Of a stretch of DNA of 64,000 bases, positions 1-13,015 are shown in pieces (within the stretch, counting starts at the first letter, position 1; each line of letters opens with the position of its first letter). The notes beneath the pieces were generated by a model. It did not search any database. It was not told where the DNA came from and worked only from the letters and a program-made list of their open reading frames with translations. Location of the stretch: the NCBI GenBank assembly GCA_963969365.1, contig OZ017747.1:1922001-1986000 (forward strand), read 5' to 3'. Made by a program: the position numbers and the translations under genes. Origin of the DNA: Asterochloris sp. CNOR1 (taxonomy: Eukaryota; Chlorophyta; Trebouxiophyceae; Trebouxiales; Trebouxiaceae).

Positions 1-3000
1 TGAACCGTCCTGGGGCCATTGCTGCCCAATTATGGTTTGGGTACAGATTGTGTTCCAGGTGGCAGCTCCTGCCACAGCATGAGTGCTGCAATAGTGCCAG
101 TCCTGACAGCAGCTAAAACCACTTACTCGCAATTCCTGCCTGATTGGGTTGAGCACCAGCACAGGCACCACAGGAGTGGCAGTTGTCATTGCTCCACGAG
201 GAGGGTGGCAGGCTCCCGCAGCTGCTGAACCAGCAAACCCTTGAGGGGTTCACCTTCTCCCGCTTAAGGTCCAGGTCCAGCTTCTTCTCCAGGTTGCGGC
301 AGGCATTGTCATGGTCTCGCGCCTCCTTCAACGTCATCAGCTTCACGTCCTTCTCCTGCGTCTTACGCAGGATCTCGGACACGCGCAGGGCCTCGCGCTC
401 CTGAGCCTGCAGCCACCGGCACACGACTTGGCCTCCAGAGTGCCCGAGCTGCACAGAGCTGCAAATGTGCCACAGCTTGTGTGGCATGGCGCGGCATCGG
501 AGGTGTGCAGGCTGCACTGTCACTGCCGCGATGAACGCCTGCACCTGCAGTGGCGCTGTGGTGCACTGATGAGCAAGCTGCCGCAAGCTCTGTCCTGGGA
601 GGGCGACCTGAGCTCACAGCGTCGGCAGTGCGCTGCCCATGGCAGATGTGGGGAATGGTGCAACATCATTGGAGAACACATGGCGGCGGCTGCACTTGAT
701 GTGAGGTGCTCGTGGCCGACTGGTGCCCGCATCTGCTGCCGAGGTACATGGGGATGAACAGGCATGGACAGCCTGCTGACTTCATGCCTTGATGGCTTCC
801 TGCCAGGTGCCGGGCTACCAGAGTAAGTATGGCTCGCTTTATTGGGGCAAGGATGGCTTTCTGCTGCAGGCACGCCACATGCAGGCCGACCTGCAGGTAG
901 GCCAGCTTGCGCTGCTCCTGCTTGGCGGCCTCACGCTCCCTCTGGAGGTGCTCCTCCCTGATGCGCTCAGCCTCCCTCTGCCTGAAAGCAGAAATTGAAG
1001 CAGTGAGACAACTGTGGGCCAGTCTGGTGCCCCAACACTCAGGCGCCTGTAAATGCCTCAGCCTTGTCCCTGACTCTCCAGGCCTTTCCGAGTGCAACCA
1101 TCCTGATAGGACTTCTGTGCAGCTTGCTTAAGAGGCTGGCTCCAAATAAGCTTCATCCTCATGCAAGAGCGCGAGGACATCTGATGCGTGTCTGCATCAC
1201 AGATTGCAAATCGACCAGGCCTGCAAGACTTGCGCCTCACGCCTGCCACAAGTAAGCAACAGCACAGCCGCAAACGCCACAAAGCCGAAGGACAGAGAGA
1301 AGGGCTGTGCTTGATGTGCAGGCCTGCTACAGGCAGACACAGCAGCAGCGCCAAGCACAGATCAGACATACACATGGCATGCCTTTCAAAGCCGTGGGTG
1401 CCACCACCAGCAGTGCAGCAGCAGCCGGCAGCAATCGCAAAGCAGCAGCAGCACACAACAAGAAGAGCAACGCTCACTTGCGCCTCTCCTCATTGTGCGC
1501 CTGCTTGGCGTCAAAGTCCTCCCGCTTCTTGATCAGAATTTGCTTGTTCTGCTCCAGTGCAGAGGTGATACGCGCTTCAGCCTTGGCACGGGCCTCGGCG
1601 TTCTTTAGCGCCGCCTCCTCCTGCTGCTTCTGCTTGATCTGCAGCAGCACACAGGGCTCTGTGGCAAGCAGAGCACAGGCACAGCAGTGAGCAATGCTGA
1701 AGCCAGCACTGAGAGGGAGGCAGCTGGTGTCCATTTCCCAAGACAAGGTGAACCACTGCAGGGACACATGCAACTGGCACATCTTATGTCAGCCAGACAG
1801 GCAGCACCTGCCTCAAGTGCTCCCAGTGCTGCTGGCTAGCTGACGGGCCAACCTGTCCAAGCTTCATGTCCCTGACAGCCCTCCTTCCCAGACACACACT
1901 GCGCCGGTCGAGGTGAGATGCTCCAGGTGGCCCATCTGTGTGCACTGAACATGGCTGCAGCCCTCCATTCATCACGCAGAAGATGCATAAACCAGGACAA
2001 CCAGCAGTCCTCATCTTCAGGCACTGCACCAGGGAGCCTCACCTTTTCGCGCTCTACGTCCCGGCGCTGCATTTCCGCCTTCTTGCGGTCCACCTCCTGC
2101 TGCTGCTCCCACAGTATGCGCTCCGTCTCGCGGCGAGCCTGCTCAGACTTCTGGATGCGCTCCTGCTCCCTGCAACCCCCCACAGGCAGTTGCGCGGGGC
2201 TGGGAGTGGGGACTGGAGGTGCAGACTGCACCCCTGGCACATGGGACAGGATGATGCAAAGCCCAGCAAGGCGGCATGTGCCATGACTAGTGCCTGCTGG
2301 ACTGGTAGCTGCTCAGTAGGAGCCGGTTGCCAGTGACATGGCAATGCCGGCCAGGACAGTGTCGACGGAATGCAGGCTGCCCCGGGTTGCCTGTCCACTC
2401 AGGGGACAGTTCCTCAAGCTGCGTGCTTTGTGTGTGTGTAGCCTGTGCCCCAAGCCTGCTTGCCTCAAGTGGATGCTGCTGTGAACACAGATGTGGACGC
2501 CACAGACAACTGTCACGGCCAATTGAGGGGTGATGCCCTTGCTGCAGACAGGCCACTGTCCCCCTTGAGATTGCACTACACAGCATGCACGACTGGGAAC
2601 CTCACTTGAGGTAGGCCTGCTTGCGGCGCAGCTTCTCCTCGGCAGCCTCCCTGCGCGCCTGCTCCATCTCGCGGGTATAGCGTGCAGCCTCGATGGTCTT
2701 GATCTCCGCCTCGCGCTCCTCATCGTCCTGCAGCACGGCGGCTGATGTGAGGCCATGCTGTGCCTGTTGACATGCAGTGTCGTGGAGCACAGCTGGTACG
2801 CAGCCATGCAGTCACAGTGCTGGCTGTCTCTGGCTTGCCCAGTTGCACCACTGGCATCCTTGCTGGGTCACTGACAGGTCTGCTTGCAGGCTGCGCTCTC
2901 TGCAATGCGTTGCTTGCATCATGAAACGACTGCTGCCGACCACCGTGTCGGCTGACAGCACAAGCAGCAAGACCTGCTGCAGGAGGCAGGCAGAGAGGCC

Positions 3001-5530
3001 AAGTCCCTGACAGCCAGATCACCTTGGCGCGCTGCAGCTCGCGCTCGCGTTGTTGCCTGCGCCACTCTTCGTCTGCAGCCGCCTTCTGTCGCCGCTGCTC
3101 CTCTGCACGCTCCTCCAGGACACGCAGCTTGGCCTTGGCCTTGTCCTGCACAGGCAGGCAGCGCCAGTTTCAGGGGCGTGCAGGGGGGACATCGTCTAGG
3201 ATGTGTAGCTTACGCTTAAGCAATAGTTCCTTGCACATAGACAGCACCCAGTGTGTTTCTGCAACAGGCACCGCTCAGCATGCACAGCTTACACCCAGGC
3301 CTTGTTCTGGCGTCGCCTTCTTGGGCAACAACTGAGTCAGGCATGCGCAAATGTAGCTTACCCAGGCACAGTGCAGCCCTGACTTACTCTTGTTGCAAAA
3401 CAGCAGGTGTGGCTTGCAGCCAGACACCAGTGATGAGCACAAGCAGCAGCCAGCCAGGTGCCAGACATGGTGCAAAACCCCTTTAGGGCAGGCGGCTTGC
3501 CTGCAGCTCCTTGCGCATGACTTCATATGCGACCATCTGCTGCATCTCGCGCTCCTGGCGGCGCTTCATTACCTCCAGCCGCTTGGCCTCCTTCTCAACC
3601 TGACATGGGAGGCAGCAGATTATGTGGCCCAGCCATCGTAGCCACAAGGTTGCTCATGGCCACAAGGTTGGAGAAAGGTTGGCAGCTTCTTCAAGACTCT
3701 GTAAAACTGCTGGGAGCAGCACTCGTTGCAGCACACGATCAGCAAATCAAAGTGCCATCAAATGGCCACAAAGGAGATGCTGACAGATGCTCACACAGCT
3801 GCTGCTGCTGCTGCTACAAGCAAGGTGCTGAGGCACTGCCCAAAGTCCTCACATCAGCTCCATGCAGCACTCACAGCCTCAGACTGGCCTGTCCTGTGAC
3901 GCAGCTGCATACTCTTCTGACCTCACGCGGCCAATCAGAATATGCCTGTCGATCCTGTCATGAGGTGGGTCTCGCAGCAGCACATGCATGCCATCACTAC
4001 AAGCTCCTGACCGCTCCAGAATGGTGCACTTAAAACGAGCTGCAGCGGCATTCACAGACCGAATGAAAATTGGTCTCCCCTGCCGGATGCCTTGCTGGTG
4101 GCTCACCATGTCGGCGTTCTCCAGGTGCGCTGCCTTGCCCCCGGGGTGCGCTCCTGCGGCGTCCTTCTTGCCCCCACCATGCTCCTCCTCCTCAATTACA
4201 TGCTTGCGCTCCTCCACCAGGGCAGCCAGACGCTCCTGCAACAGCCAGGCAGGCCCATCCAGACACGAAACAGAGATGTCTTCCAGCTGAAGTTTGCCGC
4301 CAACGCCAAGACTGGGCTGCTAGTCGCATGTGCTGACTGGCCCCTGCAGCCTCAACACAACTGCCTCCTGAACCACCTCTGCAAGTCAGTGCACGCTCAG
4401 CTGCTGTGCACTGTACTGTCTGGCCTGCAGCTGCCAGCTGCATCAAGGCAAGCCCAGCCAATCATGCAGCGATGCACTGGACAGCTTCAGGCTTGCCACG
4501 GCAGCAAGTCTCACCGTGCGGATGGTCTCACAGTGCTTGTATGCAATATCTGCGAGCTCGTGGTCGCCGTGTTCCACGTGCAGGAACCATTCCATGGGGA
4601 CATGGCGCAGCTCCGAGGGCTCCACCCCCAGGCGCAGGCAGGCCTCCACTGAGCGCGGGCTGGTGGGCTCCAGGCTGCCTGACCGGGGGTCTGCAGGGGG
4701 CAAATGGCACTGGTCTAAAGTTCATGTTGTCAGAGCAAGGACTCAACTCACCTGAGCAAACATTGCAGTGGTCACACAACAGCAAGCTCCCCCATGCAGA
4801 CAGCAGGCACGTGCACAGTGCAGGTACACGGAGAGTGCAAGCACAGGAACACAGCGAGTGCAGGCTAATGGGGTCTGGGCTGCCTGGCTGGGGTCCTGGA
4901 AGGGGCTACACACACGCTGGGGCAGCTGCATGGTGATCACAGGCTCCAATTGGCCAGATGCACAGGCAGCTTGCGCAGAGCAGTGCAGCGGCAAGGGCTG
5001 CGAGCAGTCAGGCTGCTGGTCTGCCTGACAGGGCATGTGTGGGGAGGCGCTGCTGTGCAGCATGGGAAGTCACCGTTGGCTCTCTCAATCACATCTGAGA
5101 TGGTGACTTTGTTTCTGTCTCCCCGAAGGGCCTCAGCCTGCATGGACAGCAGGCGGTGAGGACAGGTGGTTTCCCAGGTGGTTGTAGCACTCAAACAACA
5201 AACATCATACTGTCAGCTGCCGAGGCTGCTTCAAGGAGCTCACCTTGGCCCGCTGCAGATCCTCAAGCCACACATGGGGTGGCCTCTGTGACTCCTCAGG
5301 GTGCAGCTCTGCAGCACGCGTGGCATTGTTAAGGCCAGCTTTGACAAGTGGCTGGTTGTTTGAATTGGCAGATGCCTTCTTTGGAACATGGAAGGGCCTC
5401 ATTGGCAGCCCAGGGTCGTCTGAAAATGCAGAGGCAATGCACATGTGCATGTCATGCTGTCAATCCTGGACCCCTGTGGCTCACCATTGCCCGATGGAGG
5501 GCTTGCTGCCCGTGCAGGGGCAGGAGACAT
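1..5530 (-). CDS. CCDC177-like coiled-coil protein (C-terminus beyond left edge)
   Basis: Multi-exon gene read leftward. I place the start at the ATG ending at 5530; its short first exon encodes MSPAPARAASPPSGN and joins an exon at about 5251-5418. A globular part follows near 4535-4700 with the motif SPRSVEACLRLGVEPSELR, which resembles the N-terminal block of animal CCDC177 (established only by recall). Next come long Arg/Glu/Lys-rich coiled-coil exons at about 4140-4241, 3497-3599, 3024-3148, 2602-2730, 2040-2170, 1475-1650, 860-980 and 243-410 (for example QAREAERIREE-type heptads). They are separated by introns without coding signal. The coiled-coil exons resemble trichohyalin/plectin-homology proteins of cilia, so a cytoskeletal or ciliary role is possible but is inference. 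The stop codon is not in the window. No catalytic motif is visible. Exon borders are approximate. Confidence 0.7.
4650..4905. repeat. Exon-edge copy in intron of the CCDC177-like gene
   Basis: The start of the minus-strand exon at 4651-4700 (reading PRSGSLEPTSPRS after its acceptor) recurs as a decayed copy at about 4856-4905. By eye the two are about 70% identical over 50 bases. The copy lies upstream in the intron and keeps a CAG at the position of the acceptor. Confidence 0.55.
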
Positions 5531-5868
5531 CCTGCAGGGAGGGAGCCCTTTTGAAAGGCCCCAAGGGACGTGTGACCTGAAATGCGGAGCAACTTGAAGA
5601 CCGCGCAAGGAGCTTGCTGCTTTGCCGGCAGTGCTAGCAGCGATGCAGTTATGTAGCCTCAAGGCAGAGGCGTGTTCTTGACCTATTTTTCACCAATCTG
5701 TCCATCTGACAGTTAGTCCTGACTGATGCAGTTCATGCTTTCCATGGGGTCTTCTCTGCAGTGCGGGGGGGTCCCCAGATCAGGGGGGCAAGTGAATGGC
5801 AGTACGGTGAGTGCAACTTCGATTGTTTGCTGTTTGTACAGACTTCAGCAGGATGCCTCTTCCTACAC
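5531..5868. other. Short intergenic gap between two minus-strand genes
   Basis: These 338 bases separate the start of the CCDC177-like gene from the last exon of the phosphatase gene upstream of it. I see no conserved reading frame. The segment should hold the promoter of the coiled-coil gene and the 3' end of the phosphatase transcript. Confidence 0.4.
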
Positions 5869-8800
5869 CTAGCGACCTGCTGGAGATGCCTGCTTGCTAT
5901 GCTTTATTGTCCAGGGCTGAGAACGCACTGTCATAGGCTGCCCCGCAATATGGCCTGCTCTGGTGGGGTTACGGCTCTGGCCTGGACAATCAAGAAGCTG
6001 TTCCTGATCAACTGCATCTTCAGACTGAGCTGATGAGGCATGCTGCTCAGCGGCAGTGTCCCCCAGCCCACCCTCCACCTGGTCGCACCAAGACGATGGC
6101 TGCGAGGGCGGTGAGAGGCCGTGGACTTCTGCATTCTCCTCCACCTGCAGTAGCAGCCATGCACAGCTTGGCTGCTGGGATACACACACAAGCGCATGGC
6201 TGTGTTCACTCTCAACAGCAGGTTGCGCACTACTTGCACGCTGCTTTTTTGTATGTCACAGGCAAGGCATCTGCAGCTCAGGCCACACCCGGTCCTCACC
6301 ATGGCAAAGGGGCTGGGCGGTGCTGGCGAGCGTGCGCTCCCAGACTCGGCTGTCAGTAGGCTGCTGGTGCTGACATTGAGCGAGGAAGCGCTGCCAATGG
6401 TGGGCAGCTGCCTGACCACCTCCCTGGCGGGGGTGCGCTGCCTGTTCTGCATGACTCCTTGCAGCTCGGCGACACCGAACCCCAGTGAAGGGTTGGTAAC
6501 CAAATCAGAGTCCTCATGCCTGCAGCGTTGGGGCCTGGCATCACTTGCAAGCAAGCCTATGGGCCCGCCTGATATGTCTTGCAAGGCAGCGATCAAGTCC
6601 AGCTGGTGCTCCGTGGAATGATGATGCCATTGACGCAAGCAGTAGTTGTTGTGTTCTGCTGTATGTGCTCGGCTCCTTTCCTGGGGAGCATTACAAACAG
6701 ACATAAGGGCAACCTGACGGCAGGCTGCTGAGACAGGGCACACCTGATTGGAATGACCATGCACGCCACTCAACAATGCGCAGCCATGGCATGGCTGGTT
6801 CCTGGAGGCATTGCAGGGCAGGCCACTTACTGCAGCTCAGACATGGCGTGGCTGAGGGAGAATCCAAGGCTCTCATTGTCGCTGATGCCCGAGCTGTGGC
6901 TGGTGCCCAATGCACTGCCCCTCCTGGCATTGGCTGGGGTGATCCTGTGCTGCCTGCCGCTGCTGCAGGCAGGGTCCTGCGGAGTGGAGACTTCTGCCTC
7001 CTGCACACCCCCCTCCTCAATGATGTCAGATATGCTGGAGTGCTGGTGCCCCCGACGGCTGCTGTGGGCCTGTTTACTTCGCGATGCCTCATCTAGGCTG
7101 GCCCTGCGCAGCACAGGGTACGTGCGCAGAGCAGCTACCACGCCAGGCGACTGCTGAGTGCCTGCTTGCCATGGGGCCACCGCATCAAGAAAGGCGTGAG
7201 CGCAGCGCAAAGAGTGGTCAAGATAGCTGCAGGCTAGGCACCCACTTATTGTGAGGGCCTTGTCCTGGCCCTACAGAACACAGGATGGCAGGTGTGGATG
7301 TGGGCCAAGAGCCTGGCCAGCGCAGCAGCTGTGGCTGCTGGGTCTTCCAGTTTAGAAGGCAGCTACTGCCAAGCAGCCGACGTCGCCACCTGCCAGGCAC
7401 GGTCTGGTGCAACAGCAGATCAGCAGCTGGTGCCAGGCTAGGACGTCTGCAGTGATGCTCTGTCTGCTGGTGCCTGCTGGTGGTGGCAGCCCGCACACAC
7501 CTCAACCTCTCTGTGCGTTGGCGCCCCAGGTGCTCTGCCACGCTCCTGAAGTCGCTGGTCAGCGATCCTAAGGAGGGCACAGGGCGGGCAGCCCGCTGCT
7601 CGCCTCCCTGCAGAAGGTATCTCTGGGTGAGCAGGCTGGCACGGCCTGGCATTAAGGTCTCGCAGGTCAACAGCCCCCTGAGCTGCTGAACTTTTGAGTG
7701 AACACCACCACCGCCAGCAGCACCGACATGTGGGGTAGGGGAATGCAGTGAACATGCCACCTGGTAAGAGGAGCCCCATGGCAGCGCATGCAGAGGACAT
7801 TAACCTCAGCACCTCTGAAATGCCTCTAGCAGTGCTGCATGCAATCTGTGAGCAGCTTGGCAAGAGCAGCCCTGATGTCGGTGCTGCATGCAGAAGGCTT
7901 CCACCTCAGCAGGAGCGCCTCCAGCAGTGCTGCATGTAGTTTGTGTCCATACCAGCAAGCACAGCGCCTCACTCAGTCTGTGCAGCCAGTGCCACTCACA
8001 GAGGTTAGCCACCTCAACAGATGGCACACACCTCTGGCGACTGGCGGCCGTCGGGGGAGGTGCTGCCAGAGTGCGAGTGGGCGCAGCAGTGTGCATAGCG
8101 GTCATGCAGTTCTGCCACAAAGCGCTCGTGCTTCACGCCAGGGGGCCTGGCGGCAGCAAAGGCCTTCAAGGCCTCGTCGACTGTCAGCCCACAGGCCTGC
8201 ACGAGGTAGCTGCAGACCACAAAGCCGGTGCGATTAAAGCCTGCATGGCAAAAGGTCACTATTGGCGGTGGTTGCAGGTACTGACCTACACGCCCGGCAT
8301 CGCGCCTGCCAGGTTGCTGCAGTACCTTGAAGGCTGCTGCAATTATTCAGCGCAGGCAGATTCCTCGATAGCCTTGCCTCCTTTGATTGCAGCTCACATT
8401 GTTCAGCCAGCCGCTCAGCTCACCATAGGCGCAGTGGATGGCGATATACTCGTCAGGGTGCTGCTCCCAGAAGCGCTCGGCAATGTCAATGACCTGCTCA
8501 ACTTGCTCTGCGAGAGGGAAGACCTTTGCCACAAGCTGCACGTGCTGGTAGGCAACATTTGGGGGCACGTCCTCAGCATAGAGCGTCTCATGGTTGGAGA
8601 GGTCTGCATCAGCAGGGACTGATGTGGGCGGCAGCCATACACACAGCGCCCATGCAGCGCTGCAAGGCTTGGCAGGCCTGAAGGCACCAGCAGTTGCACG
8701 AAGCACCATTACAGATGAAGCAGCCAGAAGTCCCCTGTGAAAGCCAGGAGCTGGGGCCGCTGACAGTGCTGACATAACCAGGGGTTGTCGTGCAGGCAAG

Positions 8801-9300
8801 CGCCAGCTGGGGGCTCAAGGCTCTAGCCATGTGGCAGCTCTGCATCCTTTGTGTTGCCACAGCCGCTTGCCCACCTATGATGAGGCCCACATGTCGTCCC
8901 TTGCTGCTCTCCTGCTCCAGCAGATCTGAGACGCTGAGCCGAAACTTGGGTGCAGCATCCAGACTCCAGTTGTCCAGAATTGCCTGGCTCAGGGGTGTCT
9001 TCATTGGCACAAACTTTGTGGGTTGCACTGCATCCCCAGTTGCCTCATAGTCTCCCCTGCAGAGGAGTCAGAGCGGCTATGGCATCACTGCATGCTTGTG
9101 TGCTTTGCAGCTGGTGAGTGATGCATGCAATTTATTCGAACACTTACCATTTCTGCAGCTTCTGCAATACACTAGGCCCTTCACTCTCTTTGTCGGACAC
9201 AGCAGAGCGGCTATTGACCCCTCGGGGCCCATTGGCCAGCGGCTCAGCAGAGGCGCCACGCCCTGCCAGCTTGCTCAGCAGGGCGATTGCTGTCACACAC
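5869..9300 (-). CDS. mRNA-capping-type RNA triphosphatase/dual-specificity phosphatase with Ser-rich tail
   Basis: The exons at about 8874-9063, 8433-8611 and 8031-8247 join in phase into one cysteine-phosphatase domain. Its first exon has KFVPMKTPLSQAILDNW, the second DLSNHETLYAEDVPP, and the active-site loop is HCAYGFNRTG, split by an intron after the glycine. ARPPGVKHERFVAELHDRY follows. The HCxxGxxR loop followed by ARPPG is the signature of the RNA 5'-triphosphatase domain of mRNA capping enzymes and PIR1. No guanylyltransferase domain follows. Instead, Ser/Arg-rich low-complexity exons are read at about 7500-7680, 6830-7160 and 6300-6560, ending with a final exon near 5869-6153. Those tail exons could belong to a separate gene. 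The 5' end is uncertain: an exon at about 9150-9300 joins in phase but has no in-frame ATG; the first in-frame ATG is near 9004. Confidence 0.7.
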
Positions 9301-9403
9301 TTAGCAGAGCACTGAGGTGGTCAACACAATGAATGCTTTTGACTGATTCAGGCGCCAGGTTATAGTCCAGCGCGTGTGCAGTGCCTGCACAGCCAGATCT
9401 ACA
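9301..9403. promoter_or_regulatory. Divergent promoter interval (phosphatase / oxidoreductase)
   Basis: About 100 bases lie between the leftmost plausible 5' exon of the minus-strand phosphatase and the ATG of the plus-strand oxidoreductase. A shared bidirectional promoter is inferred from position only; I see no TATA box that I would defend. Confidence 0.35.
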
Positions 9404-12400
9404 ATGCAGCACTTCCCAGAGTCAGTCAGTGATGGGCTACAGCGTGCGGTGGACAAGATAAATGAAAACCGTCAGCCTTTGTTGGTTGCTGCTGGCGTGA
9501 CTGCTGCAGCAGGGGTAGCTCTAGCAGTCAGGAGGCGATCTGCTAACAGGATCCCCTCATCAGGGCCGTACACATCTGTGAGCGCATCAGACCTCTTCTG
9601 GCCATCTTCCCTTTTGCCTCCAGATCTGCCACTGTTGTGTGCATTGATCGGTGCTGATTGGCAACTTGCATCCCCAGCGGCACCAGCAATCACACATCCC
9701 CATCTGGACAATTGTTCGCTCCCTGACTGCAGGATACCCTGCCAGCTGGGGCCTATGACTGCGTCATTGTGGGCGCTGGCCCCTCCGGCAGCACAGCGGC
9801 CTATTATATGTCCCAAGGAGGGGCCAAAGTGGCTCTCCTGGAAAAGGAGCACTTCCCCCGGGACAAGTACTGCGGCGACGCAGTATGCACGCCAGCCATC
9901 AACATCCTGACCGAGATGGGGGTCATGCAGGAGCTCATGGAGAAAAACGAGGCTCACTTTGCAGACGCCGGCGGCTTCGTCAGTCCTGCAGGGCTGTCGT
10001 ACATTGGTGAGCAGCCCTGCCTCACTAAGGCTGCCCAGCAGGCTCTTATGAGGCAGCTGATGGGGCTTGCAGCACAGCCAGTGCTGTCTTCTGCCATGAG
10101 CAGCGGCTTTGGAGGGGAGGTAACATCTTTTCACGTGGTGTCTAGGGGCTGATCACACAGACAGCCTCAAAATCATTGTGCCGCCCTGGTGGCTATTGTG
10201 TCAGGCAGGTAAAGCGCCTGAATGCAGGACTTTCAAGTCTCTGTGCAGGCAGCAGCGAGTTGTGCATGCAGCCTTCAGGCGGCCCTTCAGTGGCAAGCTG
10301 GGCAGGGTACCTGACAGGGCATGCGTCACCCCTCTGCAGGTGTGTCAGTGGAGAAGCTGGGCACAGCTGCGGCCTGCGCAGTCAAGCGCATCAACCTTGA
10401 CAAGCGCATGGCAATGGCTGCTACGCGCCAGGGCGCCGAGCTCAGGGAGGGGTTTGAGGTTACAGAGGCAGAGCTGGACCGGGAGCGAGGCCTCTACCGT
10501 GTTGTTTCGGCAGATGTGAGTCCCCCTCAGTCTCAGGCACAGCGCCTGTCTGCCCAGTCAGCCAGTGAGCCCTCACCTGTCTGCGTCTGTGCCTGTTTTG
10601 TTGTGAACGACAGCAGCCATGGCTGCCTACTAACAGGCTGTGCAGCCCAGCTCCCCACCCTGCTTGCTGCTCTTCCTAGAGGGAAACCCAAGGATGTACA
10701 CAGTAGCCAATTTGCTTGCTGTCTGCAGCCCGTGAAACTAAGTCTGCCTTAGTGTTGGCTGTATATGCAGGAAACGCAACAGAGTCAAAGCCGCTGTGCT
10801 TGTCTGCCAGCTGGGTAGCCAGTTTGCTGCCTGAGTCTGCAGGGCCACAAGGTGGAGGGCCGCATCCTGATAATTGCTGACGGTGCCACCAGCAAGCTGG
10901 CGATGAAGATGGGATATTGCACAGAGCCTCCTCGTGGGATCTGCAGCAGGGCCTTTGTGGAGGGCGGCACCCACAACACTGACTACGACGGTGAGCTGCT
11001 GCCCGCACAGTGGGTCAGTGCTGCAGGCCAGACAGAGGGCTGCACCTTACTGGAAGGCATTTACCACAATGATTGAGGTGCCAAAGGCGGCGCCACCAAC
11101 ATGGCCAACACTTCCGTCTCAGTAAGCGCAGCCAACTTCAGGTTGGACTCAGTCTTTCAAGGCCAGCCCGATGCAGCTTTCCTCACCTGTTTCATGCTTG
11201 CAGGTGTGTGCTTTTATCAGAGAGAGTCTCTCCCGGGGTACTCAGCCATCTTCAGGCATCCCAACGATGAGCTGAACTTCTGCTACTATTTGATACCCTG
11301 CGGGAAGCAGGGATGGTGCGGCGACGTGCAGGCAAGGCATTGCCTCAAGCCTTGCCTCAATTGCGATCGATCCCCCAGCTCAGAAGCCTCCTAGATTCCT
11401 GTGGTCAGGCAGGTATGCAGGGTGCCTGAGCAAGCTCCAAGAGGGTCACTGACCTCCCTGTACAACCTGCTGCCTTCTGGAGACTGTCATATTGTGGGTG
11501 GTAGATCTCGCTCACCACAGCTCTTCAAGTGAAGTAGAGCGCCATTAACAGGCCCTCGATCTGCTCTGAGCAGTGCCGAAAAGCATGCCCTTCAGCGCCT
11601 GCACGAGAAGAGCCTGAAGCAGGTGCACCGGCCCATCCTGACACTGCTGCCAGTGCCTCAAGCCAAATCCAAGCACCCATAAGCCAGCTGCCTGGCTTTG
11701 CAGGAGAAGGACCTCAAGCGGCTGCATGAGGGCGCCATCAAGGATGACCCTTTCATCAGTAAGTCTTTGGGGCCCAACGCAAAGATCGAGCGCATGAAGG
11801 CGGCCAGCCTCAGGCTAGGCGGGCAGGGCCTGCTGACGACCCACGACGATCACCTCATCATTGTGGGCGATGCTGCGGGGCACATTGACCCCCTCACGGG
11901 CGAAGGCATCCACACTGCCATCATGGTCAGCCGTGCTGGTCCACTTGCATGCTGCCCACATCCTGTGCAAGCTCGCAAATTTGAGATGTAACGGCGGCGT
12001 CTGCTTTGACTGGATCCAGCAAGGAGCAGCTTTGATGGGCAGTGGCCCGCATGCTGAATGTCATGCAGCGTGCACTTGTGTGTGTGATAGGCGTGGTGTT
12101 CCAGTAAGGCATGGTTACCTAAGAAACAGCTGCCAGCCGTTCTGCTGCCGGCGGCTGACCCTTGTGTGTGACAGCACTTTGTCTCGAGCTGATGGCTGTC
12201 TGCAGGGCGGCAAGGCTGCTGGACAAGCAGTCCTGAGCATGAGGCAGACGGGTGACTTCAGCAAACTCTCGACCCGTCAGTATGAGAGGCGCTGGATGGA
12301 GTTGTTTGGCCACGACTTTGTCCTGGTGAGCAGTCTGCTGTGCGTCAAGGCTTCTGGCACCTCATAGGATCTCAGCACATGCACTCAGCCTTGCTCAGCC

Positions 12401-12805
12401 CCCTGCAGCAGCAATCGTACCTCAGCGGCAAGAATAGCGCTGCTTCCCTTGGGCCAGGCTCAGCATGTTCTGAACATCTGCCAGGTCCAGCAGCTGCATT
12501 GATTGTGTTGGCGAGGCAGACCTCCTATCCCGTTCCTAAAGGCTAGCTGCGTGTTGCAGTCACGTAAGGGAGCCGCCCTCATCTACAAGTACCCCATTCT
12601 GCTGGACGCATGTGCCAACGAAATGCAGCGCAAGGGGGATGCCATGATGGCCAAGTGGGCTGAGGTCATGACCTGCATGCGGCCCAAGTCCTATTTCCTG
12701 CGGCCAGACGTGGCTGTTTCGCTGGGCTTTGCTGTTGTCCGGGAGTTTTGGAATCAGCATGTAGTAGGCAGGCCAGATCTCTACAAGGCTGGAGGTAAGC
12801 AATGA
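9404..12805 (+). CDS. Geranylgeranyl-reductase-family FAD-dependent oxidoreductase
   Basis: Eight exons splice in phase to 493 residues: 9404-9577, 9733-10006, 10340-10515, 10843-10990, 11204-11325, 11704-11925, 12206-12325, 12560-12805. Residues about 22-43 form a hydrophobic stretch ending in Arg residues, probably a membrane anchor. The dinucleotide-binding motif VIVGAGPSGSTAAYYMS lies near residue 66. The second FAD motif GDAAGHIDPLTGEGIHTAI is diagnostic of the geranylgeranyl reductase family. The sequence is clearly not the standard ChlP, whose N-terminus differs, so the substrate (an isoprenoid double bond or another lipid) is open. The donor after exon 6 is the weak GTCAGC. The start was chosen as the first ATG of the frame. 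The stop TGA at 12803-12805 overlaps a would-be donor, and reading through it gives the natural end AGGKQ. STT7 follows 210 bases downstream on the same strand. Confidence 0.85.
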
Positions 12806-13015
12806 GGGACAGCGAGAGCGCAGAGAGAGGCTGCATCCACTTTCCTTGATGACCCCCCTCCCCACTGTCCAAGAGGCTCTCCTCCTTTCTCCATGACTCT
12901 GACTTGCAGTTACATGACCATAGACTTTTGCCACCGAACAGGGCCGCACAGACATCAAGGACTGACATCCTGATTTAAAAGGAAAATCTTGACGACGCGC
13001 AGCCGCTGTGCAGCC

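Noticed and set aside
3790-3815. CTG-repeat as a meaningful microsatellite
   Set aside because: Only five or six units within generally CTG-rich intron sequence; not distinct from background.
5931-6776. 281-codon minus-strand open frame read as one exon
   Set aside because: Only parts of it (about 6300-6560) look coding. The rest is compositionally intronic and contains good splice signals, so I treat it as exons plus introns of the phosphatase tail.
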